Assembly (NCBI GenBank): GCA_024707305.1
Contig: JANPZZ010000002.1
Coordinates: forward strand, 1 to 64,000
Direction: 5' to 3'
Length of the DNA: 64,000 nt
Source of the DNA: Chitinophagaceae bacterium
Lineage (GTDB): Bacteria; Bacteroidota; Bacteroidia; Chitinophagales; Chitinophagaceae
Under the pieces are notes generated by a model, which saw only the letters and a program-made list of their open reading frames with translations, was not told where the DNA came from and did no database searches. Position numbers and translations under genes: made by a program. Each line of letters starts with the position of its first letter. Position 1 is the first letter of the stretch. Shown one piece after another: positions 9,816 through 19,576 of the stretch.

Positions 9816-11172
9816 TCAAGGAAATGCCATTTTGGGCGCTGAATCGACGAAGTTTACATTGTCACTACTAAGAACAAAGTACTTTTTTTACGCGTCTCAA
9901 CGGTTGCATCTACTTCTGCATATACTGTTTTACCGTTTTGTTCTCCCCTGAAATAAAACTTATAATCTTCGAATTTGCCATCGCAATCTTCTACTTTATC
10001 TGGCCACTTGGATGTAGAGATTCGAAGTCGTGGAGTCGGTGATCGCCCTCCATGGCTGATTTTAATATTGGTGTTAATTTTAGCCCCATTAAGGACCGTT
10101 GTGCTATTGGTACTTCTTGCTGCGTAGAAAATAAGAGGAATGCCGGTCATATTGATGAACACGTACTGACCGTGGCAACGCATTTCAGTCAATGTCATTC
10201 CGTCAGGAAGTTTTTCGTCGTTGGGAACCCGAAAATCTGCAACTGGAACTAAAGGTTCATTTTCACGAGACTCTCTTTTTTTTCTTACGTGCAATTTCAT
10301 TGGCGAGCAAATTGCCAGGTTTCAGTACGCTTAGAGGAAACTCATCATCAAAGTTACCATCAATGGAGGGGCGTTGCTTAAAGTTGGTTTCTTTTTCAAT
10401 TGCATTGACCAGGTAGGTATTCAGTTCGCTTACGGTTACAATGCCATCATCGAATCCTTCTGCTCCTTTTTGCTCTTTGTCTGCATCACCTTTCAGTCCC
10501 TTAAGCAGGTAATAAGTGAAGATGCCGTGCTGCAGCTTTTCAGACTCTATTGATTGCTGACGCTCTGATGATGAAAGTACCACCACTTCACCATCGGGTG
10601 CATCTCGTAGTCCCTGCATATAAGCTTTGATGATATCTGTATTGTCGTTTGCAACACCTTTTTTGCCCTTTGATTTGAAAAGTCCCGCGTGACAGGCATC
10701 GATATACGATATTTTGAGTTTGGCCGACGAACGGGAAATTTTTGGATTTGATATCATCCATGGATATTGCAGTGCCAGCTTCATTCTCAAATTCTGTATC
10801 GTATGATAATAAGTATCCTGCGTTTTCAAAAACTTCATTTTTCCCATGACCGGAAAAATAAAAGATAAACATGTCATCCTCGCGGGTGCGTGACAGCAAC
10901 TGCATCAACGCACGCAGGATATTAGCACGGGTTGCGTTTTCATTTTTTAACAATATCATATTATCCGCAGCAACCGAACCCGCAGGTGCAGTTTTCAGGT
11001 AAGCAGAAAAGGCGTCTGCATCTTTGTGCGCAAATTTCAATTCCGGAATACTTGCGTCGATATAGTTGGATATCCCAACTACCAGGGCAAATATTTTGGG
11101 TGAACTACTGCTTTGCGTAAACGCAGAATTCCACACAACGAAGCAGAAAATGCCGATGATTAATTTTCTCAT
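9816..11172 (-). CDS. Caspase-like (C14) peptidase with C-terminal domain, frameshifted
   Basis: Secreted or periplasmic caspase-fold cysteine peptidase, paralogue of the intact gene at 13477-14829. The N-terminus MRKLIIGIFCFVVWNSAFTQ looks like a signal peptide. Then follow FALVVGISNY, the catalytic His motif FYFSGHGKN and the catalytic Cys motif DACHAGLF, and a distal domain with GQYVFINMT and KFYFRGEQNGK ending KMAFP. The reading frame is split near 10740 and 10290, the latter at an A-rich run, so the gene spans three frames. It starts 10 bp after the CHASE2 gene and is the last gene of the minus-strand cluster. Its 3' half is duplicated at 1-717. Substrate and role are unknown. Confidence 0.85.
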
Positions 11173-11181
11173 GGTTGAAGT

Positions 11182-12611
11182 TTATGGTTTAATGATTTTC
11201 TGATAGCCGAAACGAAGACTCATGCTAATGAGTCCGTAATAGAGTAATAGTGCAAGTCCATTAATCATATGTCCGGTTAATGTACGCACCAGCCAAATCA
11301 GGCCAATCAATAACAGAAAATGTAGTTGCTCAACAAATAGGAAATCCATCACTTTCTGTACTCCCTTTAAAGATATTTTCCAAAGGAGCCTTTTTTTTTT
11401 TTATTTATTATAGCGGAAAGCTTTTCGCTCATTTTTTCCTCTATTCTTCTAAGTTTATCATTGACATATTTGGGCAGGATGGGAATCTTCAGGCAGCGAT
11501 GCACCAGAATCGTGTTTATCAAACCATATCCTGCAAGTAACAGGAAAATCAACCACAAGCTGAGCGTGTGTTGGCCTTTCACTAAACTGTAAACGATATT
11601 GAGTAAGATGACAGGGCCATGTAATTCTCCATAACTCGTAGGATGGATGTCTTCGCTATTTGATTTAAAGGAGCCAATAAAGACGAAATTGCGGCCACCT
11701 GATTTTTTCCTGTTTTCGAGATTTTCTACAAAGCGGGTTTCATTGACTTCATTGGAAACACTACTGAGATAATAATAGTGTTCATAGTTCCCTTCGGACT
11801 CGTGGGATAGTGTATCATTTTGTTTGGTATCTGCGATAGATAATAACCTGTTTTCGTCGGTGAACTTGAAATCGGGAAAAAAATTATTAAATGACAGTCT
11901 CGTTTTATCATTGATTCTTTCTCTGAAAAAAATAATTGTAGAAAACAGGAGTGGAACCTTTATTGCCGCTCAATCTTTCGTAAATCCGGAAGGGTAAACT
12001 CTTTTTTCTTTCGGAAGTGTAGATGCTATGTGATGAATAAAACCGGTCGGGTGCAAACTGTTTCACATTTGCCCAAACCTGGCCGGGCGCTTTGATGACC
12101 GACGCGTTTGAATCATTGGATATAGTTGCCATCAACAATTTGTCGTGATTTGCCAGGGCAGTCACCTGCTCCTGTAATAATGAGTCGCCGGGGAGGGCGA
12201 TCCGAAACCGATATCAACAATTACCAGATCTACATTTTCAATATGCTGATTTAACAGTTTCATGGTTCTGGCTAATGCATAACGGTTTGTCATTACCGTT
12301 GCTGTTGAATCATCAACATCACCATCTTCAAAAGGTACCAGTATTTTATCAAAACTGTTATCAAGCAGGATGAAGTTGCTGCGTACAAACTGGTAGCCAT
12401 CTTCTTTCTCTGCATACAACTTATAATTAAGGTCACGCTGACTGCTCCAGCCCCAGGGGCTGTTTAAAACGGTCAGCGTTAATAGAACCGAAAACAGGGT
12501 GTTTATTGCGATGGCTCCCCAACGTATGAGTTTCGACCGAAAAATGCACGTAGCCGCAAGTATAAGAAGCGGAGTAATACACAGGGTTCCTATTTTAACA
12601 ATGAGCTCCAT
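11182..12611 (-). CDS. CHASE2-type membrane protein, frameshifted
   Basis: Membrane protein with an N-terminal transmembrane pair (residues about 5-50), an extracytoplasmic region resembling CHASE2 sensor domains, and C-terminal hydrophobic segments. CHASE2-like clues are VDLVIVDIGFG, FVFIGSFKSNSEDIHPTSYG and a GPVILLNIVYSLV stretch before the next membrane helix. Frames break near 12180, 11920 and 11390, the last in a run of ten A/T. I read the C-terminal helices as SLWLIFLLLAGYGLINTILV and FLLLIGLIWLVRTL. No kinase or cyclase output domain is present. It sits between a secreted protein and a caspase gene with gaps of about 2 and 10 bp, so the three are translated as a unit. The CHASE2 label is from partial similarity. 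Confidence 0.65.
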
Positions 12612-12613
12612 AC

Positions 12614-13442
12614 TTACTCCGGTTTAAGTTGAGCTGACAACCACTGACTGAACTGTACGAAATAGGGAGTGCCGAATGTTTGCTGACAAAAGACTGAAGT
12701 TTCCAATATCACTTCTTTTGAAGTTTTGCCTGGATTTTCTTCCTGTAAATGCTGCGCAAATGAAATGATTTCCTCTTTTTTGTTCCTCACCGAGAAAAAT
12801 CAATCGGCAGTTTGCGATGTTTCTTTGTGGATTTTGTTTGTTGGTGATCCGGATGTCAGCTTCACTGATCGCACAGGGTTCAAATATGTTTGGCGAGAAA
12901 ATTAATTTATTGTCATCGTTTACGATTGCGATTGATTGCGATTTTTTTCTACAGGAAAAGCTGATTATAAACTGATCAACAGGATAATTTTTTTCTTTTA
13001 AATATAATTCAATTGCCAGCGTGTCGAACAATACCAACGTGTCTTTAAAGAAACCATTCAGGTCGGAAAGTTTAAACGCTTTCGCTGACTGGGTGAATTT
13101 CGACATCGGCGCAATGTAGTTTTGTTCTTTTTCAATTTTTTCTTTTCCTCTTATTGTCCAGTAAATAGGAGAGGAAGAGTGATTCGCAACTTTTAGAATG
13201 AGTGTGAGTTCCTGTAAGGCCTTTTTCCTTTTGATCCAGTTTCTGATTTCTTCTTTCTTAGTAAATGATTTGATCTCTGCATTAAGATCTGGTTTTGTAT
13301 ATCCCGCGCTTCGCGGAAGATGAATGATCGTAAACACGGGATTTACAGAGTCGGATTGTACAAATCCTTTTATACTCAACAGCAGCGTGCATGTGAATGC
13401 CAGCGCTAATTGTTTAAAAATATTTGAACGATTCACTTGCAT
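12614..13442 (-). CDS. Secreted protein of unknown function in caspase cluster, frameshifted
   Basis: About 275 residues with an N-terminal signal peptide (LALAFTCTLLLSIKGFVQS). The middle is beta-rich by appearance (LTLILKVANHSSSPIYWTIRG) and I recognise no family. A single shift near 12790 separates the body from the true C-terminus, which reads EEIISFAQHLQEENPGK and ends FVQFSQWLSAQLKPE. With that correction the stop lies two bases before the CHASE2 gene start. It is probably exported and works with the CHASE2 and caspase products. Confidence 0.65.
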
Positions 13443-13476
13443 GATTTAGATGGTGGATGATAGATAGTTGAGGGGA

Positions 13477-14829
13477 TTAGTACCTTCCAATTCTTGGCTC
13501 CCTGTCCTGGTACGTAATTTTATCATTGCTCAATACATAATACTTTTTCTTTCGAGTTTCAAGGGGTGCATCCACTACCACATACACCAGTTTACCGTTT
13601 TTCTCTCCTTTGAAATAAAACTTATGATCTTCATAATAGTCGTTACAGGCTTCTGCACTGTGTGGCGGAGGGTTCGAATAAACGCCGATACGGGGAGTTG
13701 TAGCACTTTCGCCCGGACTGATTTTGAGCGTAACGTTCAATACGCCGACCTTGGTGTGCGTTGTGGAATTCCTACTATTGGCGGCATAAAGAGTGAGTGG
13801 AATATCGGTGTTGTTGATAAATACATATTGCCCGTAACAGCGCTTGCCATCAAATGTTATGTTATTCGGGAGTTTCTCATCTGGGGGTGCGCTGCCTGCT
13901 TTTTTTGCAGTTTCTGGTTTTTCACGCGATTCGCTTTTCTTTTTCCCCTCTATTTCCTTTGTAAGAAGTTTTCCTGGTTTTAAAACACTTAATGGGAACT
14001 GATCGTCAAAATTGCCTTCAACAGAAGGGCGTTGTTTAAAATTGGTTTCTTTTTCAATAGCGTTTGTGAGGTAGGTATTCAATTCGCCAATCGTTACAAT
14101 TCCATCGTTATAACCAGAAGTGTTTTTTTGCCCTTTGTCTGCTTCCCCTTTCAATCCTTTAAGAAGATAATAGGTGAAAATGCCATGCTGCAACGTTTCC
14201 GATTCTATGGATTGTTGACGGGCTGATGAGGAGAGTAAGACGACCTCTCCCTCGTGGGCATTTTGGATTGCTGTTTTAATTGATTCTTGAATAAGATTAT
14301 TGTCAATTGCATTTCCCTTTGTGTTCTTTGATTTAAAAAGACCGGCGTGACATGCATCAACATAGGAGATTTTTAGTTTCGCAGTAGAACGTGAAATTTT
14401 AGTTATGATTTCGTTCATTGATACAGCCGTTCCTGATTCATTTTCAAATTCTGTATCATAGGTTAAGAAATAACCTTCATTATCGAATATGCCATTTGTT
14501 CCATGACCGGAAAAATAAAAGATTAACATATCATCTGCCCTTGTTCTTAAAACCAATTGTGTAAGCGCTTTCATGATATTCGCCCGGGTTGCGTTTTCAT
14601 TCGTAAGCACTACCATGTTGTCGGCAGAAATAGCACCGGCCGGGCCAGTCTTCAGGTAGGCAGAAAAAGCCTCCGCGTCTTTTTTCGCATATTTTAAGTT
14701 TGGAATGTTTTCGTCGGTATAGTTAGATATACCTACCACCAGTGCATATATATTGGGTGTATTTCCTGTTTGCGCATACGCTGCAATCCATGCAACGAAG
14801 CAGCAAATAACCATCATCAGTTTTCTCAT
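13477..14829 (-). CDS. Caspase-like (C14) peptidase, intact
   Basis: 450 residues from ATG 14829; an upstream in-frame ATG at 14868 is less likely because MRKLMMVICCFVAWIAAYAQ forms a clean signal peptide. The peptidase C14 fold follows: YALVVGISNYTDENIPNL near residue 22, catalytic His in FYFSGHGTNG near 105 and catalytic Cys in YVDACHAGLFKS near 152, then VVLLSSSARQQS and HGIFTYYLLKGLKGE. A basic linker (about 270-300) leads to a beta-rich C-terminal domain (GQYVFINNTDIPLTLYAA, HKFYFKGEKNGK). Export suggests it acts in the periplasm or outside. Bacterial C14 peptidases commonly cleave after Arg/Lys or Asp, but specificity cannot be read here. It is a paralogue of the gene at 9816-11172 in the same cluster. 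Confidence 0.9.
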   Translation of the reverse strand: MRKLMMVICCFVAWIAAYAQTGNTPNIYALVVGISNYTDENIPNLKYAKKDAEAFSAYLKTGPAGAISADNMVVLTNENATRANIMKALTQLVLRTRADDMLIFYFSGHGTNGIFDNEGYFLTYDTEFENESGTAVSMNEIITKISRSTAKLKISYVDACHAGLFKSKNTKGNAIDNNLIQESIKTAIQNAHEGEVVLLSSSARQQSIESETLQHGIFTYYLLKGLKGEADKGQKNTSGYNDGIVTIGELNTYLTNAIEKETNFKQRPSVEGNFDDQFPLSVLKPGKLLTKEIEGKKKSESREKPETAKKAGSAPPDEKLPNNITFDGKRCYGQYVFINNTDIPLTLYAANSRNSTTHTKVGVLNVTLKISPGESATTPRIGVYSNPPPHSAEACNDYYEDHKFYFKGEKNGKLVYVVVDAPLETRKKKYYVLSNDKITYQDREPRIGRY

Positions 14830-14884
14830 ACTTGAAATTTTAATGGTTGAATGTTTTTTGGTTAGCAAAACGGTTAGTTGTCGA

Positions 14885-15606
14885 CTAAAGCAATGGGATT
14901 ATATATTTTTCATAGGCCACTAAGGTGAGATAGCCAGTGACTAATAACACAGGGAGAATTATTATTGCGGTTACTGCGAATGCTCTGAGATATCCCCGGG
15001 AACCGTCGAATTCATAAGGAAGGTTTCTGTATAGTGCCCTTGCAGCGAGAAGCAGACAAAGTACCTGTATCCCGATGGCTACATAGATCTCAGTGGAACT
15101 GGGTGTGGGATAAAGATATTGTCGCATGGCTTCAGGTGAATACTCCTCGGGCTTATCTTTAGTGCGTTATAAACCCCTCGGAAGATGCCGAATGTAAGGG
15201 AAGCGACGATCGTATGGGTCAGGGCGGCTGAGAAACATGCCTTGAATGCAGGTTTAAACGGTAGCCCTTCCAAAATGGGAAAGATCTTTTTCCCTAATGT
15301 GATCATAAGAACGCTGCTAATAAGTGCCGTGATGGCAGTAGGTACGATTATGGCGATTAATACTAAAAACGTAAAGAGGAGTCCAATAAAGCTACCTCCG
15401 CCACCCACATTACCACCACCGTTATTGGATTTTGGGCTGTTAGGTTTCCATGTAGTATTATTATAGTATCTGTCCCGGTCGGCCGCACCCCTCATTCGCT
15501 CGTTCCAGTCTCCGCCAGAATACGGTTGATTATAGCGGCCTTCATCATATGCATTTGATAAAACGAGTGAAAGCCCCAGACTGGGGCAGGAGAGGTGGAG
15601 TGGCAT
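14885..15606 (-). CDS. Multi-pass membrane protein of caspase cluster, one frameshift
   Basis: About 240 residues. An N-terminal hydrophobic segment that may be a signal is followed by a Gly/Asn-rich linker (SNNGGGNVGGGGS). Hydrophobic helices follow at IGLLFTFLVLIAIIVPT, a Gly/Ala-rich one around FKACFSAALTHTIVASL, VAIGIQVLCLLLAARAL and FAVTAIIILPVLLVTGYL. The frame shifts near 15160; corrected, the linker reads KPEEYSPEAMRQYLYP. The stop lies about 55 bp before the intact caspase gene, same strand, so it is probably the first gene of the cluster. I recognise no family. Confidence 0.65.
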
Positions 15607-15672
15607 GATTAGCTGGTTTAGTGGTTTGGTGCTCTCTAAATTTAATTAAAATTTTAATTCACCAAATACCGT

Positions 15673-15702
15673 TTTGCCCGCAAACCTGGATTCCTAACTT
15701 TG
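15673..15702 (+). promoter_or_regulatory. Bacteroidota-type promoter for SRAP gene
   Basis: TTTG (15673-15676), an 18-bp spacer and TAACTTTG (15695-15702) match the Bacteroidota -33/-7 pattern. The SRAP start codon is at 15745, leaving a leader of roughly 35 bases. No LexA-type palindrome was seen. Confidence 0.6.
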
Positions 15703-15744
15703 AAGTCGGCTTTTTGAAACTGGAAAATCCGGAAAAAATCAGGC

Positions 15745-16519
15745 ATGTGTTACTACAATACCATCAAAATATCGCAGCGCGACCTCGTGAAAATGAAGGG
15801 GATAGAACTGCCCCTGCTGGATTATGAACGCCCCGTGCAGTCGGGTTTTGAATTTCGCAGCTGGCCGATCATTCGTCCTACAACCGATCGAAAAAACCTG
15901 CGGGTTGACCTGGTTCACTGGGAATTTATTCCTGAATCCGTTCATGATATAGAAGCGCTTCAACAGGCGCGGCAGAAATTCACCTGGCTCAACGCGAAAG
16001 CGGAAAACCTTTTAAGAATGACTCAGGAAGACCATCGATGTGGGCGCCCGCTGCACGCGCACGACGTTGCCTGGTTTTATCTTCCGGCTTTTTTGATTTC
16101 CGCCATGTTCCGAAAATCGGCGCAAAAGGACAGCCACTGAGCAGCACACATTCGATTCCATATTTTATTACATTGAAAAATCGCCCACCGTTTTTTATAT
16201 GGCGGGTATCTGGCAGGAGTGGACCAATCACGAGCGTGGTGAAAGTGCAGATACTTTTGCGATTGTTACCACAGCGGCAAACCGGCTGATGGAACAAATA
16301 CATAATAAGAAAAAACGCATGCCTACCATTCTTCCCGAAGACCTGGCAGCAAGATGGTTGAAAACAGGTATTTCCGAAGAAGAAATTCAAAGCATCGGCT
16401 CCTATCAAATTCCGGAGAATGAAATGATCGCATGGCCGGTAGCTAAAGATATGCTGAATCAACACGACCCTTCGGCTGAAGTGCATTATGATGGTGTGCC
16501 GGAGATCGATGATCGATGA
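15745..16519 (+). CDS. SRAP/YedK-type abasic-site DNA-protein crosslinker, frameshifted
   Basis: SOS response-associated peptidase family (HMCES/YedK). These proteins shield abasic sites in single-stranded DNA by forming a thiazolidine link through Cys2. Visible here are the N-terminal MCYYN with Cys2, the Asn in WLNAKAEN, the SGFFDFRH loop, MAGIWQEWT, FAIVTTAANRLM and the IHNKKKRMP His region. The frame shifts near 16040 and 16150, so the 250-odd residue protein is spread over three frames. The final codons (VPEIDDR) and stop lie inside a CGATGNY heptamer array. A promoter precedes it; the next gene is convergent. Confidence 0.88.
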
Positions 16520-16590
16520 TCGATGATCGATGACCGATGACCGATGTCCGATGTCCGATGTCCGATGGTCGATGATCGATGATCGACAGA
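16505..16590. repeat. CGATGNY heptamer array
   Basis: About twelve degenerate 7-bp units (CGATGAT, CGATGAC, CGATGTC) directly at the 3' end of the SRAP gene. Because 7 is not a multiple of 3, all frames stay partly open and yield spurious IGHRSS-type translations. A shorter related patch lies at 16648-16690, at the 3' end of the convergent kinase gene. Confidence 0.9.
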
Positions 16591-16688
16591 TTATAGCGGT
16601 GAAGAATACCGCTTTCACCTGCGGGAGCGGTTACCCTGCATATAAAAAAGTTATCGACCATCGATCATCGGAAATCGATCATCGATTT

Positions 16689-19009
16689 TTATCTCGGCAA
16701 CGTAAACCAAAACGCTGAGCCAATTCCTTTTTCACTTTCAACACCCATTTGTCCGCCGTGTTTGCGAATGATTTGATCGGAGATATATAATCCCAGACCA
16801 TGACCTTCAACGCCACCGGAATCAACACGCGAGAATTTTTTTGAATATCGCGCCAATTTTATTTGCGTCAATGCCAATGCCTTTGTCAATCACTTTCACT
16901 TTCACCTCAGATGGGGTAGTGGTAACGTTTACCACAATCGGTGAATGTTCAGGAGAATATTTGGAAGCATTGCTTAACAGGTTAACCAGTACCTGTTCTA
17001 TCCTGAATTTATCAGCACGTACATTTATATCGGGCGTACCCGTAACCGTAATGTCATTTGTATGAATGCCTGCCTGCGCTGTTATGATGCTGTCGTCGAT
17101 AACATGTTTGACGTTTATAACCTCGGGTTTTAGATCGAGAACGCCGGAAGAGATTTTGGAAACATTCAGCAGCTCACTCGTCATTGTGATCAAACGTTTT
17201 ACCTGATTCCTGCATTTTTCGAGTATCTCCGCCTGCTCTGGTCTTGGCAGATTCTCCGACATTAAATCAAGGGCAAGTTTTAAACTCGTCAGCGGATTAC
17301 GCAGTTCATGACTGGCAATAGCAATGTATTCTTCTCTTTGTTTATCGTATAATTTTTTCTCGGTAATATCCAACGCAGTTCCCACAATACGTGCTGGTAG
17401 CCCGGTATTATCTTTGATCACTTTTCCTTCAATATGTACCCATGTAGTTTGTCCATCTCTTCGTACAATACGCACTTCGTAAAATAATCGACCAGTCACC
17501 AGTGCTTCATCGTGCGCATGATTACGTATATGCAGATCTTCCGGATGGATTCGTTTTACTTTATCTGCGTGACTGGTATGTGAATCAAGATCAAAGATGT
17601 CAAGATAACGCTGCGATACAATGGTTGTACCTTTTATTAAATCGAAATCAAATGTTCCAAGGTTTGCTCCTTCGGTGGCAAGCCGCGCACGTTCTTCCGC
17701 TTCTTCTACTTTCCGACGAGACATCACCTGCTCAGTAACATCTATAGTAACAGCGATTACGCCTTCGATGGCTCCGTTTGCACCGATCAACGGTTCATAC
17801 ACGAAATTTTGATATACGACTTCCAATTTTTTTCCTCTTGGAAGTCGAACAGGTCTTTCCTGGGCAATATACCTTTCACCTGTGTCATATACCTGGTTTA
17901 GCAATTCTTCCAGCCCCTGTCCATGTACTTCCGGCAACGCTTCAAACAATGGTCTACCCATCACATCACAATAATTCTTACCCCAGAGATCAACCATTTT
18001 TTCATTGACGATTTCAACTATATGGCGAGGGCCTTTTAATACACACATCGCCACAGGAGCCTGCTCAACGAGGTTGCGGAGATTCCTTTCATTTTCGGCC
18101 AGTACTTTTCGCAGTCTCACCTTTTCCGTTACATCTTCCATCGTGCCGCTAAAACGATAGGCGATTCCATGCTCATCAAAAAATGGTCGGCCCTTAACGA
18201 GTGCTACCATTTCTTTTTTTGTTTGCGGATGAATTATTACAAACTCCAGGTCAAAAAGGTGCCTGTCGTGAATAATCAAGTGTAGCCTCCATGCTATCAA
18301 TTACACGCTGCCGGTCGAACGCTGCAACGATCTCTAACGCCACACTTAAATCGGTCTCTTCAGTTTCTTCCAGGCCCATCCAGTGTTTAAGTCGATGATT
18401 GCTGGCAAATTTCCCGGTTCGGGGGTTATAGTCCCAGGTTCCCAAATCAGCAGCATCCGTAGCAAATGCAAGCATATTCTTGGACTCCTGCAACTGACGC
18501 TTATTAATAACGTCGCTGGTGGTTTCAACACAGGTAACAAACACACCATAAGGCTCGTTATTGTCGTTGTTGATTCTGCTATAACTAAATGTCCAGTAAA
18601 CGTCGTCGATCTTGCCGTTCCTGTACATCGGAATCAACTGATCTTCGTTCCAGGTTGCTTCGCCACCACTTAATACCTGTTTTATAAGAGGATGTATGAT
18701 ATGCCAGATCTCAGGCCAGGCCTGCGCTCCTGGCATACCTAATATATGCGGATGTTTTCCTTCTTTGCCCAAACTGGGCCTGTAGGCATCATTATAAAAA
18801 CAAAGCAATTCAGGTCCCCAGAAGATAAACATGGGGAATTTTGAATGCAGAATAACGCCCAGTATCGTTTGTAAACTGGTGGGCCAGGTTTCAGGTGAAC
18901 CCAGTGAAGTCTCTGTCCAGTCTTTTCGGCGTACATAACCTGCCATCTCTCCCGGGCACGACAAAAACAGAGGTTGTTTGTTGATTATTGTGGGTTCCAT
19001 TACAATCAA
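16689..19009 (-). CDS. Multi-PAS sensor histidine kinase, frameshifted
   Basis: Soluble PAS-type histidine kinase of about 770 residues. The N-terminal region has [16 protein letters not shown] and [20 protein letters not shown], typical of Bacteroidota PAS kinases. Further PAS/PAC units follow ([32 protein letters not shown]). The HisKA domain has the H-box [14 protein letters not shown]. The ATPase domain shows the N-box [15 protein letters not shown]1 VIDKGIGID and G2 [16 protein letters not shown]. Shifts near 18275 and 16850 split it into three frames. No membrane segment is evident. Its stop abuts a heptamer patch. No cognate response regulator is fused; the convergent-side neighbour is unrelated. 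Confidence 0.9.
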
Positions 19010-19576
19010 TGTACGACTAATTAATCAGTATGGATTTCTTTTTCCCTATGTGAGATGCTTTATGCGACAAACTAACAACAACATCAAGCCTCAACTATTT
19101 TCTGTAAAGGGCTGACCTGCAACAATCGCTGGCTTAATCCTTATACACAATATTCAACATATGTTGTCGGCAAAGACATGGCTAAAATAAATTGCAGACT
19201 CTTTCCTTAACACCCGCTTTTAGCAGTTTTATTGGTTTCATGGCCAATTCTTCTGGTTTCGCCAACTCGAAATTAATACATAATTTATTTGATAATTGTC
19301 ATCTACAAAATTTTGTAACAGGGGAGTTAAACGAACAGGAATAAGCATCTTTTGTCACAACGCGTAGAAAAGGAACATGTGTAAAATATTCCCCATATTG
19401 TGGAATGAATTTCAATGTTGGAACAAAGAATATTTTGACGGACTTGTAACTGTACACGTCATCTCTTTGGTACAACTTTAGTAGTATATTGTTGCGCAAA
19501 ATAACTATTCTCAACGCGATGCGAATCTCCATGAAATTTTTGTCATCGGGTTAACCACCAACTCCCTAAGCCGTCC
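19010..19576. other. Divergent intergenic region between two kinase genes
   Basis: About 570 bp between divergently transcribed kinases at 19009 (minus) and 19577 (plus). It is AT-rich. No gene, RNA or clear TTTG/TAnnTTTG pair is recognised, although promoters for both sides must lie here. Confidence 0.5.

Larger units (their letters stand above)
6118..10528 (-). repeat. Right arm of large inverted duplication
   Basis: Inverted copy of 1-4408. At its inner edge it breaks inside the first codons of the NUDIX gene that is complete next to the left arm, so the junction at about 6118 is the artificial or rearranged one. At its outer edge the sequence continues naturally through the caspase gene to 11172. 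No transposase, integrase or terminal repeat is visible at either junction. Confidence 0.9.

Noticed and set aside
1..10528. Composite transposon with inverted arms
   Set aside because: No transposase, integrase or terminal repeats at the junctions, arms end inside genes, and indel pattern looks technical.
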